The notes beneath the pieces are model-generated. The model had not been told where the DNA came from and did not search any database. It saw nothing but the letters and a program-made list of their open reading frames with translations. The position numbers were made by a program, and so were the translations under genes. From assembly GCF_000001735.4 (NCBI RefSeq), contig NC_003074.8:12338101-12402100 (forward strand): a DNA stretch of 64,000 nucleotides. The letters are read 5' to 3'. The stretch's first letter is position 1. Each line of letters begins with the position of its first letter. The DNA is from Arabidopsis thaliana. Lineage: Eukaryota > Streptophyta > Magnoliopsida > Brassicales > Brassicaceae. Below, piece by piece: positions 11,627-21,716 of the stretch.

Positions 11627-11769
11627 TATTGGGCCTTATCACAAATTAGTTATAGGGCCATTGTATCCAATATTTAATATCTCTGTAAACTTGTTTAATG
11701 GTTATTTTGTTCTAATGCCCATTACAACTAGACTTAATATCAATATAAATACTTTGTAAAATACTTTTT

Positions 11770-12273
11770 TTTTGTTAAAGAGTCACCAAATAGTATAAAA
11801 TAAGGCATAAAATACAGTAATTATATGGATACTCTAAATACAGTATCCAACGACTAAATACAGTAATTATACGGTATAAATTACAATATAAAATATGGTA
11901 TAAAAAACAGTATAAATTACAGTATTAAAATACAATATCCAGCGCTTAAATACAGTAATTATACGGATACTCTAAGAAAGCTATTGTTCAGCAACCCTTA
12001 AACTATCAATTATTACATAATTTAAATGCTATTATAAATTTAAAGTACTGCTATAGTTACGCAATTTAATAGCAAATAGTAATTGCTATTGTAAAATTAA
12101 CAATAACACACAACAAAACGCTATATTAGTTGAAATTTTTATAGCAGAACCCAAACCGCTATATAAAGTGTTCGACCTACTATAACAAGCGCATACATAG
12201 TGTTTACTACAACGCTATAATATCTTATAATATTGTTTTTCCTGTGCTATTGATACTCACAATTCCTGTAGTG
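11770..12273 (+). repeat. CACTA right subterminal repeats and terminal inverted repeat
   Basis: From 11,800 to 11,970 a degenerate repeat on 'acagtaattatacggatactctaa' occurs (near 11,813 and 11,951). From 12,000 to 12,250 short words of the form gctata/tatagc recur in both orientations. The end, reverse complemented, starts CACTACAGGAATTGTGAG. Such arrays normally bind the TnpA-like protein. QQS transcription may run toward this region. Confidence 0.7.
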
Positions 12274-12880
12274 AATTCTTTGTCGCATAGTCTCATTCCG
12301 AATCTAGAACTTGACTGTCGTTTCATTGACTGCAAAAACATCGATCAGACTTGTTTTGTCTCCCAATCTCCATATTTTATTCACAATCATGTGAATGTTA
12401 CCCACATGTGGAGCCTTTGTATTGAGAAATTTGCCAATCACAAAATCTTTCCATAACGGTTTAGCTCCTACAAAAACCTCTTTTGGGACAACAACTCTCC
12501 CTTGACCATCTACTTCATCAACCACAAACTTTTGTTTAGTAAAAACATGTTTTTGAGCTGCTTGAACGTATGACTTTTTGACTGTTGGACCCACCACCCT
12601 TTGAGTCTACGGAGATTCTCGTTGGCTAGATGCATGCCTCCATTGTGAAGTTTGATCATTGAGATCGATGGCCATGTTCTTTGAGATCCTCCTTCTGACT
12701 TACCTGAATCCATGTAGTTTGTATGCCTTTAACCTCTGTCGCCGGAGCTTCCTCCAGCTGCTCTGGAGAAGCCGACAGCTGCAGCATACATGCTGAAACT
12801 ACAAAAACCCTAATCGAGTTAAGCTTTGTTCATCTTTCCACGTCTACAAAGCTTTTCAGTCTTACTAATCGAGTTAACAA
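12274..12880 (-). pseudogene. LINE (L1-type) ORF1 fragment with DUF4283-like domain
   Basis: On the minus strand, MDSGKSEGGSQRTWPSIS starts at 12,713 and the second frame reads FVVDEVDGQGRVVVPKEVF, GAKPLWKDFVIGKFL, HVGNIHMIVNKIWRLGDK and DVFAVNETTVKF (12,304-12,597). This is the nucleic-acid-binding N-terminal domain (DUF4283 type) of plant L1 ORF1 proteins. The two parts lie in different frames, so one small indel separates them near 12,590. The downstream part of the LINE is absent: the CACTA right end abuts at 12,273. Upstream minus-strand leader sequence reaches about 12,880. Confidence 0.8.
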
Positions 12881-13494
12881 TATCATATTTGGGTTCAGAC
12901 TTTCGGGTGACAAGTAATAGTATAACAAACAAAACCAAACCAAACCGTTTGGTTTGAGACAAAGGTTAACAAAACGATTGAACATATATTTTTTGGTTGG
13001 TTCATTTCCCTACTTTTAATAAAAATTAAATGACAGTCCCATTCACGACTTCCCTTTTGTGGACAAAAGCAAATATGAAATTTACTCGATGCTTCTATGT
13101 CCCGCTTAAAAAATGAACATAACTAAATGAAATCAAAGTCCCTAAATCCCAAAAGTTATAAAGACGACATTGCATGTTTTCTGTTTTTACTCAAACTACC
13201 AAACATAATGTCGTTTGGTTCCGTTGAATCATATGAATTAACGGTTGACTAACATCTGTTATATAAACTTATTTTTACACATAATTTAAAAAGTTAAGAA
13301 ATCTATTTTTTAAAATTAGTCGTTAAGATAAAAAAGACATCAAATATTTTAGGGGAATTGACAAAAATAGCAATGAACAAGTTTTTCTTTCAGAAATAGA
13401 ATATCTTTTGAAAACTTCCACAAAGAGCACTATTAACTTTAATTAAATATTAAATATAAAATAACTAATTTAATTAAAATAAATAAATAAAAGA
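12881..13494. other. Gene-free AT-rich stretch
   Basis: Low-complexity 'aaaccaaaccaaaccgtttggttt' words near 12,925-12,955 form a small palindrome. At about 13,351 'ggggaattgacaaaaatagc' resembles the terminal repeat start of some Arabidopsis Mutator-like elements, but I found no partner end. No coding sequence recognised. Confidence 0.4.
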
Positions 13495-13805
13495 AAATAT
13501 TTCCCCCGCAAAAAAAAAATTGTCAAATTTTCTCACCAAAAAATTTAGGAAGGTAACTACGAAATTCGGGAAGGATTTCACAAAATTTAGGAAAGATTCT
13601 ACAAAATTCAGGAAAGATTTTAGAAAATTCAGAAAAGGCTACACAAAAATAAAAATTATGAATATTGTGAAAACCTTCCTTAATTGCTTAGAATCTTTCC
13701 TAATTTTGTAAATCATGAATTTTTTTTTTTTGGTGGAAAAAGTTTGACAAAAAAAATTTCCCCGAAAACATTTTGGCGGGAAAGTTTTTTTGGAAATTCT
13801 TTTTT
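13495..13805. repeat. Foldback repeat with internal 21-bp tandem array
   Basis: Five 21-bp units run from 13,541 to 13,645 with consensus aaattcaggaaagattctaca. They happen to encode KFRKDFT-like heptads but are not a convincing gene. The outer parts are inverted: 'ttttctcaccaaaaaattt' and 'ccgcaaaaaaaaaattgtcaaa' at the left reappear as their complements at about 13,718-13,770 (ttttttggtgg..., tttgacaaaaaaaatttcccc). The right inner arm also has 'agaatctttcctaatttt', the complement of the tandem unit. This looks like a foldback/MITE-like element. Terminal duplication was not resolved. Confidence 0.6.
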
Positions 13806-14328
13806 GATAAAGATACTTTATTATCTAATTTTATTTTTTGGCACTACAACTAAATAGTGTAGAAGTAATAATGTTTTTTTCGCTAAATACCTTTAACATT
13901 TACAAGTTTTTTTTATATATTTAGAACTAATGCTAAGCTTTACTTTAAGATATTGGAAATAATTATTTTTCATAATGTTTTAAACTCAAAACATTCATAT
14001 ATACCTAAATGAACTTTCACATATTTATGTTAATTTATAATAACGAAAAAATAACATTTGCATGCATGTATACCGTTTTTATATCTTGGTTCATGCACAC
14101 CATTGTTTCCATTTCCAAGTGTCGGAAAAAATAAGTAAGAAGAACTAATGTAATGTCGTCATGACATGACACATGAACAATAAACAACAACAGATATAGT
14201 TAATAAAAGAAAAGAATATCTGAACGCACAAGGAATCTTCCTACTTCACTTTAAACTAAAATACGCCTACACTTCTTAGTGATCAATTAATTTAAAAATT
14301 ATATATCAATTTTGTACAAACCTTCTAC
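13806..14328. other. Upstream region of GDU6
   Basis: AT-rich intergenic sequence without a recognised gene or transposon end. It should include the GDU6 promoter; no specific element beyond the TATA box was identified. Confidence 0.4.
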
Positions 14329-14335
14329 TATAAAT
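14329..14335 (+). promoter_or_regulatory. TATA box of GDU6
   Basis: TATAAAT lies 80 bp before the ATG at 14,409. A start of transcription about 30 bp downstream would give a short leader that skips the ATG at 14,342 and keeps the ORF's own ATG as first in the mRNA. Confidence 0.6.
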
Positions 14336-14408
14336 TCCTTAATGCCCATAACTAAAATTCCATAGCTGCACTTACAACACAAGAAAAAAGAGACTACTAA
14401 AAATCATA

Positions 14409-14744
14409 ATGAGGCCGACACCAAAAGTAGAAATCTGGAAGTCACCAGTACCATATCTCTTTGGTGGTCTCTTTTTGCTTGTTTTGCTTATAGCTTTGGC
14501 ATTACTCTCATTGGTCTGCACACACCAAAAACCTTCTTCCTCTAGCAATAACAATCATATGGATGAAGAAGACGATGTCGGTGACAAGGACGCTAAGCCT
14601 ATTACAAGAGAGTACTTACCTAAGATCGTGGTGATTTTGGCCGGAGACAATAAACCTACTTGCTTGGCTGTTCCGGTCGTGGTTCCTCCACCCACTTCCA
14701 TTTTTCGTTGTAACTGTGACAATGTTACTGTCATCTCAACCTAA
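14409..14744 (+). CDS. GDU6: GLUTAMINE DUMPER family protein, best match GDU6
   Basis: A single-exon ORF of 111 residues. Residues about 10-20 read WKSPVPYLFGG, the family signature leading into one transmembrane helix (about 16-37, LFLLVLLIALALLSLV). A hydrophilic acidic stretch (about 43-62, SSSSNNNHMDEEDD) follows. Residues 73-89 read IVVILAGDNKPTCLAVP, corresponding to the family's VIMAG motif, here VILAG. GDU proteins are small plant membrane proteins; overexpression of GDU1 raises amino-acid export, and the VIMAG region is needed for contact with the ubiquitin ligase LOG2. I assign GDU6 (At3g30725) because QQS is the upstream neighbour and the sequence fits what I recall. The serine-rich tail is short compared with GDU1. 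The gene is intact and sits in a small TE-poor gap. Confidence 0.9.
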   Translation: MRPTPKVEIWKSPVPYLFGGLFLLVLLIALALLSLVCTHQKPSSSSNNNHMDEEDDVGDKDAKPITREYLPKIVVILAGDNKPTCLAVPVVVPPPTSIFRCNCDNVTVIST

Positions 14745-15017
14745 CCATTAACATCTTTTTCTTCTTTTGCCGACAGAAAGATTAAGAGATTTCGACTTTT
14801 GTAATAATCAGCGGCAATTTTGTAACAGTCGATAATTTTTGTGGCAATGTTAGTATAGATTAAGTTTTGTGTTATTGCTTTTGTTTGTTGAGTTTGTTTT
14901 TGGAACAGCTTATGAATTATTGTTCTCTTTTTTTAGTACAATGTTTAAATTTAAAGATATATTAATTTGTCATACGAATTTTATTTTTCAAACATCATTT
15001 TTAGATCTTTACTTACA
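14745..15017. other. 3' flank of GDU6
   Basis: Probable 3' UTR and intergenic sequence, with T-rich stretches and an 'aataatc' near 14,803 that could serve as a plant near-upstream polyadenylation signal. No other feature seen. Confidence 0.4.
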
Positions 15018-15324
15018 AAGTAGATGAGCATACTTTTTTTTTTTTTTGTCAACCGATATAAATTAGAACTCAAAAGAGTCAATCTCGAGGGATATTGTTT
15101 ACATACGTGACATGATGCGGTACGGTACGAATCTTTCGTGCCAACTTATCCGCTTTTACATTTGCACTACGAGAAATTAAAGATAAAGAGAAATTTGTGA
15201 ATTCTTCCCTATCACTTTGCAACTCCTCCAAATACACTGAAAACGCCGGCCATTCGGTTGGAGAAGACACCATCTTCACCAAGTCTGAACAGTTTGTAAA
15301 GAAAGCTAAGTAGATGAGCATACT
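15018..15324 (-). mobile_element. Short 5'-truncated LINE insertion with 17-bp target duplication
   Basis: The same 17 bases, aagtagatgagcatact, flank the insert at 15,018-15,034 and 15,308-15,324. On the minus strand the insert encodes the last part of a LINE ORF2 RNase H domain (FTNFSLSLISRSANVKADKL ... ARKIRTVPHH) and ends in a poly(A) tail, seen as the T-run at about 15,035-15,047. Length about 270 bp, severe 5' truncation, tail and perfect target duplication are all hallmarks of target-primed reverse transcription. The intact duplication suggests a fairly young event. Confidence 0.93.
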
Positions 15325-16964
15325 TTGGGTTCGGAAATTGCAAATCTTTGATAAAAATTTTTAACTCATCGTAGAATGATTATATTGAAACGTCATCAAT
15401 ATCACTATGGAATTAATGTACCGATTGAAAAAATTATTATTAACAATATTTAGGGTTTGAACATGATAAATAATTCACAACAACAATACTAGTATACTCT
15501 AATTAATAGTAGAAGTAATGTGCATTAATAATGATAAAAGTATGTAAAATTTTAATGTGGGCTTTTCTAATTTCATTCACATAATGATAACTTTCACATT
15601 GATTGGCAGCTATTGGTGGACGCCGCGGCTTGAAAACGCAAAGAATTGGACGGTCCAAAGTGTGATCTTTTACTTTTGGACTATGTGGCTCTCAAGTGGT
15701 CGCCATCTTTTCTCGTGTGATCACTTTATTTGTGCGCTTATGCATATATACTAGATTTTAAAATAAAATATTTAATTTGTTTAATAAATTAAAAATAAAT
15801 ATAATTTATGTTTTATATTATCTAAATATACAATTTTTATATTTATATATATTTTTACTATAAAATTGCTATGTTTGATTTTTACTGTTTAAAAATATTA
15901 GAATAATAACATACTGTTTATTAAGTTAAAATCTAAATTATAAAAATAATTTAAATTTAAATTATTTTATTTTTTGATATTCTTTATTTTGTTTAGGGTT
16001 TAAGATAATATAATTTTATTTTGATTGTTATATCTAAAATTTTACCTGTGATATACCGTCTCGTATTACTATTCACTCAAACCCGTCCTACCATCTAATC
16101 TCGTTCAGTGAAATTAAACAATCTAATTAATTTCACCTGTAGTATATTCTCTCGTATTACTATCGACCCAAACCTGTCATACCATTTAACCCCCGTTCAA
16201 TGAAATTAAACATTATTTTGTTATTTTTCTTTTAATAATATTTTAATTTAAAAGATATATAATTCAAATCAATCTAAAAATATATAATTCAAAATTCTCA
16301 TATTATAGACATGTGAATGAAACCGTGCAAATTTTTGAAGAGATTTTTAGAAACGTTTGTTGAGCGCAATATAAAATATTTAAATTTTCAAATATGAATA
16401 ATTAATACCAACTGATATATTGAGAGATTTTTGGCAACTATTGTTGAACGTAATATCTTGTATATAATTATCAACATTTGAAATTTAATGTCAATGACAT
16501 TGTCTTGTAAATAAGTCTCTACTTCAGGATTTATTTTACTAAATGGCTGCAAAAATGTATATGTAGATATATATAGGTTTTTTGTTTTGAAACATTAAAT
16601 ATATTTATTTATTTACTATTATTATGATTCAAAGATATTTGTATTTTATGTTTCACTTTGGGTTTGATGTTATAAAAACATAAAAAATGTTTTGTTATTT
16701 TGAAAAGATAATAAATACAAATTTATTTTTTTAACTTCCGACTTTCTTATATTGTAAACGGATAATACAAATAGTTTAAAAGCAATTCCGGTGGTACAGT
16801 AAAAGTTTGATAAAAATTAGATATTGAAGCTTCAAATCATGAAAGTTTGTCTATAGTTGTGTTCTACTTGTAATTACACATGTAGAAATCTCATAGGTTC
16901 TACTTTGGACAAAGCTATTGTCAAAATTACATTTAAAATATCCCTCTGGGGTGGACTCCATTTT
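15325..16964. other. Gene-free AT-rich stretch
   Basis: No gene recognised. A 65-codon ORF at 15,557-15,754 has no feature that supports it. A 92-bp tandem duplication lies at 16,043-16,225. Sequence after 15,750 is extremely AT-rich. Confidence 0.5.
16043..16225. repeat. 92-bp tandem duplication
   Basis: Two diverged units start acctgtgatata (16,043) and acctgtagtata (16,135), and both contain tctcgtattactat and end in tgaaattaaacaat/tgaaattaaacatt. Origin unknown. Confidence 0.6.
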
Positions 16965-18746
16965 TTATTACTCTATATATCGCATCGGTCTAGCTTGTGA
17001 CTGACTAATACTCTGTATGAACTCTGTAGTATCTTGTGTAGATTCAATCCACTCAGAAGCTTCTTGTACACCTTTCTGAGCCACCTTCCATGGAAAACAA
17101 ATTATCTTTTGAAAGAGAAACTCGACTTTCATATACGCCACATTATCCAAAAACGCAGAAGACCATTAGAAAGGGGAAGATATTGTTGTTTTTGGAGCTG
17201 CAGAGAAACTGAATATTATCCTCACGGTTGTCAGAGAAAGTTGCTTGGCTGCTTCCAAGTATATTTGCACTTCTCCACACAACCTACAAATGACAAGTGG
17301 AAAGTAAATGATTAATCGTCTCTTCCTCATAACAGCATCTTAGACTGATCGGATCCGCCATAATATTTCTTGTTCTTAGCTAAGTTGTTGTGGATAAAGC
17401 CCCCTAATAAACATCGCCATAAGAAATGTTGGATCTTTGGAGATATTTTAAGTCACCATATATCTTTTTTAAGTTCTAGGTCTCCCGCAGGTGGTTGAAT
17501 AACTTCGTCCTCTAGAAGGTCTACATTAGTGGCGACCCAATATCCCAATCTTACTGTGTGTTGAATTTTGCAAGTATAGGCCCACTCATAAGAGTCCCTT
17601 TCCTTTTGGAGAGCTACAACTCCTTAGCCAATGGTTGATCCTCCAGATTAAGCACGCCTTCGAAAACAATAAGATCTCGTTTTCACTTACCATCTTTCCA
17701 AAGATCTGCGACTTTCATATTATTATCCAAAACTGGTCCACTGGCAGGCCTTAGAGGTAATGTAGGAAGCCAATGATCTTCCCAAATTTTGGTATTTTGC
17801 CCATTACCTAATCGGACCCGTAAGCCTTGTTGTAGTAAAAGTTTGCCTTCTTGTATTGACTTCCAACCATATGATGCTTGTCCACCATTCTACGCTTTTA
17901 AAAATGTATAATTAGAGTAAGACAAACCTTTTTAAAGTCGAGCCATAAGGCATCGTGGGTTAGTAAGAATGCGTCAAGCTTATTTCGCAAGAAGTGCCTT
18001 ATTAAATTGATGTAAATCTTTATAAAACCGAGAGTGCCTTCTTTTTTAGGAAGAGTCATTTTTTTCCATGCAACCCAAGGGATCTTCGTTCTGCCATTGT
18101 ATTGTCCCCACCAGAATGTAAAATTGTAGCTCTACAAAAGCACATGGAATCATTTGCGAATAGAAGATGAGATATTGAAGGGCAATCTGTTGTTAACTTC
18201 ATCCCATGTATCCGCTTATCATTCTCTGCTTTCCGAAGCATATTATTCAAAACTTACGCACAAAAGAGGAATAGATAAAGGCATAGTGAATCACCTTGCC
18301 GGAAACCTCTAGATGGAATAATATTGCCATAAGGTGATCCATTGATAAGCACTTCATACGAAACTGATGTTACACATGTCATGATCCATTTGACCCACTA
18401 AGAAGCAAATCCCATCTAAAGCATAACCTTTTCCAAAAAATTACACTCAACTCAGTTTTATGCTTTACTTATATCCCTCTTTACTGCTAAGTAATCGCTT
18501 TGACAGCCTCTTCGTGGTTTTAAGAAATGGCGGAGTTCATGAGACAACAATACATTATCTGATATATTGCGTCCTGGAACAAAGGCTAAGTCTGATATCA
18601 CAAATCCAAGGCACTATTTTAATCTCATAATCATTACCTTTGAGATAATCTTATAGCTAACTATGCAGGGACTTATAGGTCGATAGTCCGACATATGTTT
18701 GGTGTCATGGATCTTAGGAATGAGACAGATCTTAGTTTTGTTGATA
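16965..18746 (-). pseudogene. LINE ORF2, 3' half (RT and C-terminal part)
   Basis: Reading from 18,746 downward gives NKTKICLIPKIHDTKHMSDY, RPISPCIVSYKIISKV, then LAFVPGRNISDNVLLSHELR and HLLFANDSMCFCRA (about 18,130-18,180). These are blocks 1 to 5 of an L1-type reverse transcriptase; the catalytic FADD motif is FAND here. A C-terminal piece (VAYMKVEFLFQK ... SEWIESTQDTTEF) ends at 16,968. Many stops and frame changes. The other half of the same gene is at 33,268-34,690; the Helitron 18,747-33,267 separates them. The LINE 3' end is not clear and I see no poly(A) tail. Confidence 0.88.
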
Positions 18747-18758
18747 CTAGGGGATAAT

Positions 18759-18773
18759 CCGGGCTACGCCCGG
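18759..18773 (-). terminator. Helitron 3' terminal hairpin
   Basis: CCGGGCGTAGCCCGG forms a 6-bp stem with a 3-base loop, 8 bases before the terminal CTAG. This is the replication-termination structure of Helitrons. Confidence 0.9.
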
Positions 18774-19080
18774 TGTATTTGGAAATTTATTTTATTTTTT
18801 ATTTAATTTAATTTTCTAATTTCCTAATTACTCTGCATATTTCAATTAATTATCAACTTTATCGAGAAGTTTGCTCCGCCGCGCAAGATCCTCGATGTGA
18901 CGCTTTGGTTAGGCCGACTTATAAAGCAAGTTCTAGCTTCTATAGCTAACTAAATACCTTATCTTTCCCCGCAAGAAAGCACATCAAAATTATTTTGTTT
19001 ATGGGAGGGTTTTGTTTTTATTTGAAATATTTTCTAGGAAAGTTGAGAAGACATTTGAATTTCTCATATTGTTGATTTGA
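18774..19080. other. Helitron 3' region, non-coding
   Basis: AT-rich DNA next to the Helitron terminus. No coding sequence recognised. Confidence 0.5.
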
Positions 19081-19846
19081 TTATTTTTTTGTTTTAAAAT
19101 TAATAGTTACTCTTGAAAGTAGTTTGTATCTGCTGTATATTAAAAAAAAAAAAAAATTATTTTGCCAAAAGTCGATTAATTGTAACTTATTTTGTGTAAG
19201 CCACATAGCCTCACAAGCATACAAATAACGACAAATCAATATAGATACTCTAGTCTTGAATTTCATTCCTTTCCTTTACAACCCTTGTTGTATCTTCAAT
19301 CTTCACTATTGGAGGTGGTGTTTGTGCCTTTCTCGATGAATATTGCAGATTTGTTCACTCCTTTTGTAACATATTTGAAGAGATATTTGATAGCATTTGA
19401 AGAGTTACACCATTCCACTTTATTGAGCTTGTAAATGGAGTTGTACTTTAGATCCTCTTGGTATGGGAATATCCGATTTGCAGAAATGAATCCTTCCATT
19501 GGGTTTGACTGTTGGATGAATGATTAATTTAGATTCATGTTGGGTTTGTATATTAAGCATATAATAGACATACCTGGGAGTAGATGAACAGTAATTCAAA
19601 ACCCATCAATATGTTGCCTTTTTTGATATTCCGGGCTTCCCAGATATAAATTAGTCGGAGTAAGACTTCTTTTTGACAGAAATCTCCATCAATATCATCA
19701 AAATTCTGAAAGGTGTATGGCTGGAGAGACTGTTGAGCTTTATGTGGTGCCATGTTTGGATTGTAATGAGAAGTCTGTTTTTTTTTATCCTCTGGAAGAT
19801 TTGGTTTTATAGTGAAACCTAAATAGATGGGAATGGTAGTGGCCAT
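19081..19846 (-). pseudogene. Chimeric RPA-like/Rep remnant inside Helitron
   Basis: From 19,846 the minus strand reads MATTIPIYLGFTIKP ... QQSLQPYTFQNFDDIDGDF ... EARNIKKGNILMGFELL, the start of the Helitron's RPA1-like protein (compare 32,817-32,377). The next exon-like piece (19,499-19,296) begins MEGFISANRIFPYQEDLKYN but switches after YKLNK into VEWCNSSNAIKYLFKYVTKG, which belongs to the Rep domain (compare near 26,120). A further Rep piece near 19,250-19,190 (RYLYACEAMW) continues it. An internal join between two Helitron genes therefore made a fused ORF. It also shows that a second Helitron copy or internal duplication contributed to this end. Confidence 0.8.
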
Positions 19847-20622
19847 TATTTTTTTTTAATGTGAATTGAACGTGAATATGGGGGAGTGAAGATGAGGTAG
19901 TGGAGTAGTTTCGGTAACAGTGGCGTTTTGGTTTTTATTTATTGGAGTAATCTGAAGCGATACAACTAAAAAAGATAGAGATGATGGTAAGGGATGGGAC
20001 GACTTAGGGTTCAGGTTTTAGTATAGTAGGCCCGTCTTATCTAATTTTATGTAGATTTGGGCTTACAGTTTTTGTTATAGATGTGGGTTTGTTTTTTATT
20101 TGTACCAGTGTTTTTAATTAGTAATTGGGCCATTGTAGCTGCTGAAGTTTATGATAATTTAATAATAATTTAATTTTTCGTTTTGGCATTTGTCTATGCA
20201 GAATATTAATTGAATATAATAATTTTGACCTTCAATTAATGTTTTTTTTTTGTCAGTTTTTGTTAATTATTAAAGAATTGTATAGGAATGTATTATATTT
20301 TGTTTTAGTTAGATTTTAAAATATTTGGAACTTCGTACACTCTATATATTAGCATTTGAGGTTTATTTTTTTCTAAAGATTGATAAGTCTGGTTTATTAT
20401 ATGGGATAATGGGTGGTAAATTTTTTTAACTGAATTGGTGGGGGGTTTTATATATATTTTTAGCATTTTTGTTTTTGTTTAGATGGTAAATATTCTGTAA
20501 TTATTTTGGTTTTTTTATTTAAGAAATTTAAAGTTAGTATGAAAAGTATATTATATCTGCGGTTATAATTATTTTCTGTAATTATGAAAATGATTGTGGT
20601 ATTTTAAATATTTTAGTTTGTA
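19847..20622. other. Helitron interior, upstream region of the RPA remnant
   Basis: 19,847-20,000 resembles 32,818-32,960, the leader of the longer RPA-like gene. The rest to 20,622 is AT-rich with no gene. Confidence 0.5.
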
Positions 20623-21424
20623 CTAGATGAGTACCCGCACTACGTGCGGATTTATGTATTACTATTTACAAATTATTTTATATAATGTTTGTTCATATAA
20701 AATAAAGTTGAATGCATCGGTTTTGAAACATAAATATAATTTGTAATTGTTTTTGAAAAGTCCAACTATATTAGTTCATCTGAAAAACGAATGTGTTTGA
20801 GTTGTTTTTATTGTTGTTTTAGATTCTCAATTTGTTTTTTAATTTATATATCCTTGTTTTTTTGGTTATATGTTTAGATTGTGAGACGGTAAAATTTTTA
20901 AAAAATTATTTTGTACACGAAAAATATAACATGTCTTTATTAACCATGTCTCTGCATATTCAATATATCTAAACATATTCAACTTGATGGTCTTGAAAAG
21001 TTTAGTTAAGTTCTTGTCATAATCTTATATCTTACGTATTAGTTATAAGGATAACTCCTTAAACATCTTTCAAAATTACTTGTTTTCTTAACATAAATCT
21101 CGAAAAGCTTAGATATATTTAATCTGCATATTCATTTAGTTTCTTTCATAATAATGTGTAATTTTTAGACAAGGAATATGTGTTGGATTTTATGATCACT
21201 TTAGCCACTTAAGTAGATCTCAAAATTAAAGAGAATATATTGAATTAAAAAATGTAGAAAGAGTGATAGTTCAAGTTCTGATTAATTATATCCTCCTATT
21301 TTAGTTGTTATGTTGAATTAATTACTAATTATGTGTTACTTATTTTATGAAGTTTAGGTGGCAAGCTCTCATGTGCTGATGTGTCAAGTTGTGGAAGAGA
21401 CTTAGCCTCCTTTCGTATATATGA
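20623..21424 (-). mobile_element. Small non-autonomous Helitron nested in the large one
   Basis: On the minus strand it opens TCATATATACGAAAGGAGGC (21,424 downward) and ends CTAG at 20,623-20,626, with hairpin CCGCACTACGTGCGG at 20,635-20,649. Flanking bases are A and T. A second copy of the same family at 45,726-46,957 has the same 5' and 3' ends at an unrelated site, which supports treating this as an independent insertion. Length 802 bp, no ORF. Confidence 0.85.
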
Positions 21425-21716
21425 TTATTATTTGATGTTTTTTTTTTGTTGGTTGTAGTAGTTACATGTATTTGCTGACTATTGTTTGGCCCACTTTTTT
21501 TTCGAAATACGGTAGTTTGTTTTATGATTTTTGATTGGTTGGGTCTTCAGTATGAATTTTGTTTATAGCGGTTTACGATTACATTGTTGGGCCTTTATTA
21601 TTATTATTTTTTTCTTTCTAATTTGGTTAATACTGAAGGTTGTGGATGCATGTCTTGAAGAAAATGTAGACGTTGAATTTTTTTTTTATATTGATTTTGG
21701 ATTTATTGTTGTGAAG
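21425..21716. other. Helitron interior 3' of RING gene
   Basis: T-rich non-coding sequence, no feature. Confidence 0.4.

Larger units (their letters stand above)
6046..12273 (+). mobile_element. CACTA (En/Spm) element, left end missing, QQS embedded
   Basis: A TNP2-like transposase gene (6,093-8,719) and a DUF8039-like second gene (8,791-10,537) lie in the usual CACTA order and orientation. At 12,259-12,273 the sequence ends 'aattcctgtagtg', whose reverse complement begins CACTACAGGAATT, a good CACTA terminal inverted repeat. The 300 bp inside it are rich in short 'cgctata'-type words, as expected for subterminal transposase-binding repeats. No matching left end is visible; the left side is interrupted by the LTR ending at 6,045. 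The element cannot be autonomous. That the right end belongs to the same element as the two genes is inference from position and orientation. Confidence 0.75.

Noticed and set aside
13351-13400. Mutator-like terminal inverted repeat
   Set aside because: The left tip resembles known ones, but I found no matching right tip within several hundred bases, so no element was called.
13541-13645. Possible CRISPR-like array of 21-bp units
   Set aside because: Units are directly abutting with no spacers, in a plant genome; it is a simple tandem repeat.
13520-13711. 63-codon ORF with KFRKDFT heptads
   Set aside because: It follows from a 21-bp tandem repeat inside a foldback element; no other sign of coding.
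15557-15754. 65-codon ORF in AT-rich DNA
   Set aside because: No domain, no splice or promoter context, no relative recognised; kept as non-coding.
18251-18746. tRNA or other structured RNA genes
   Set aside because: No cloverleaf or box A/B pattern was found by eye here or elsewhere in the window.
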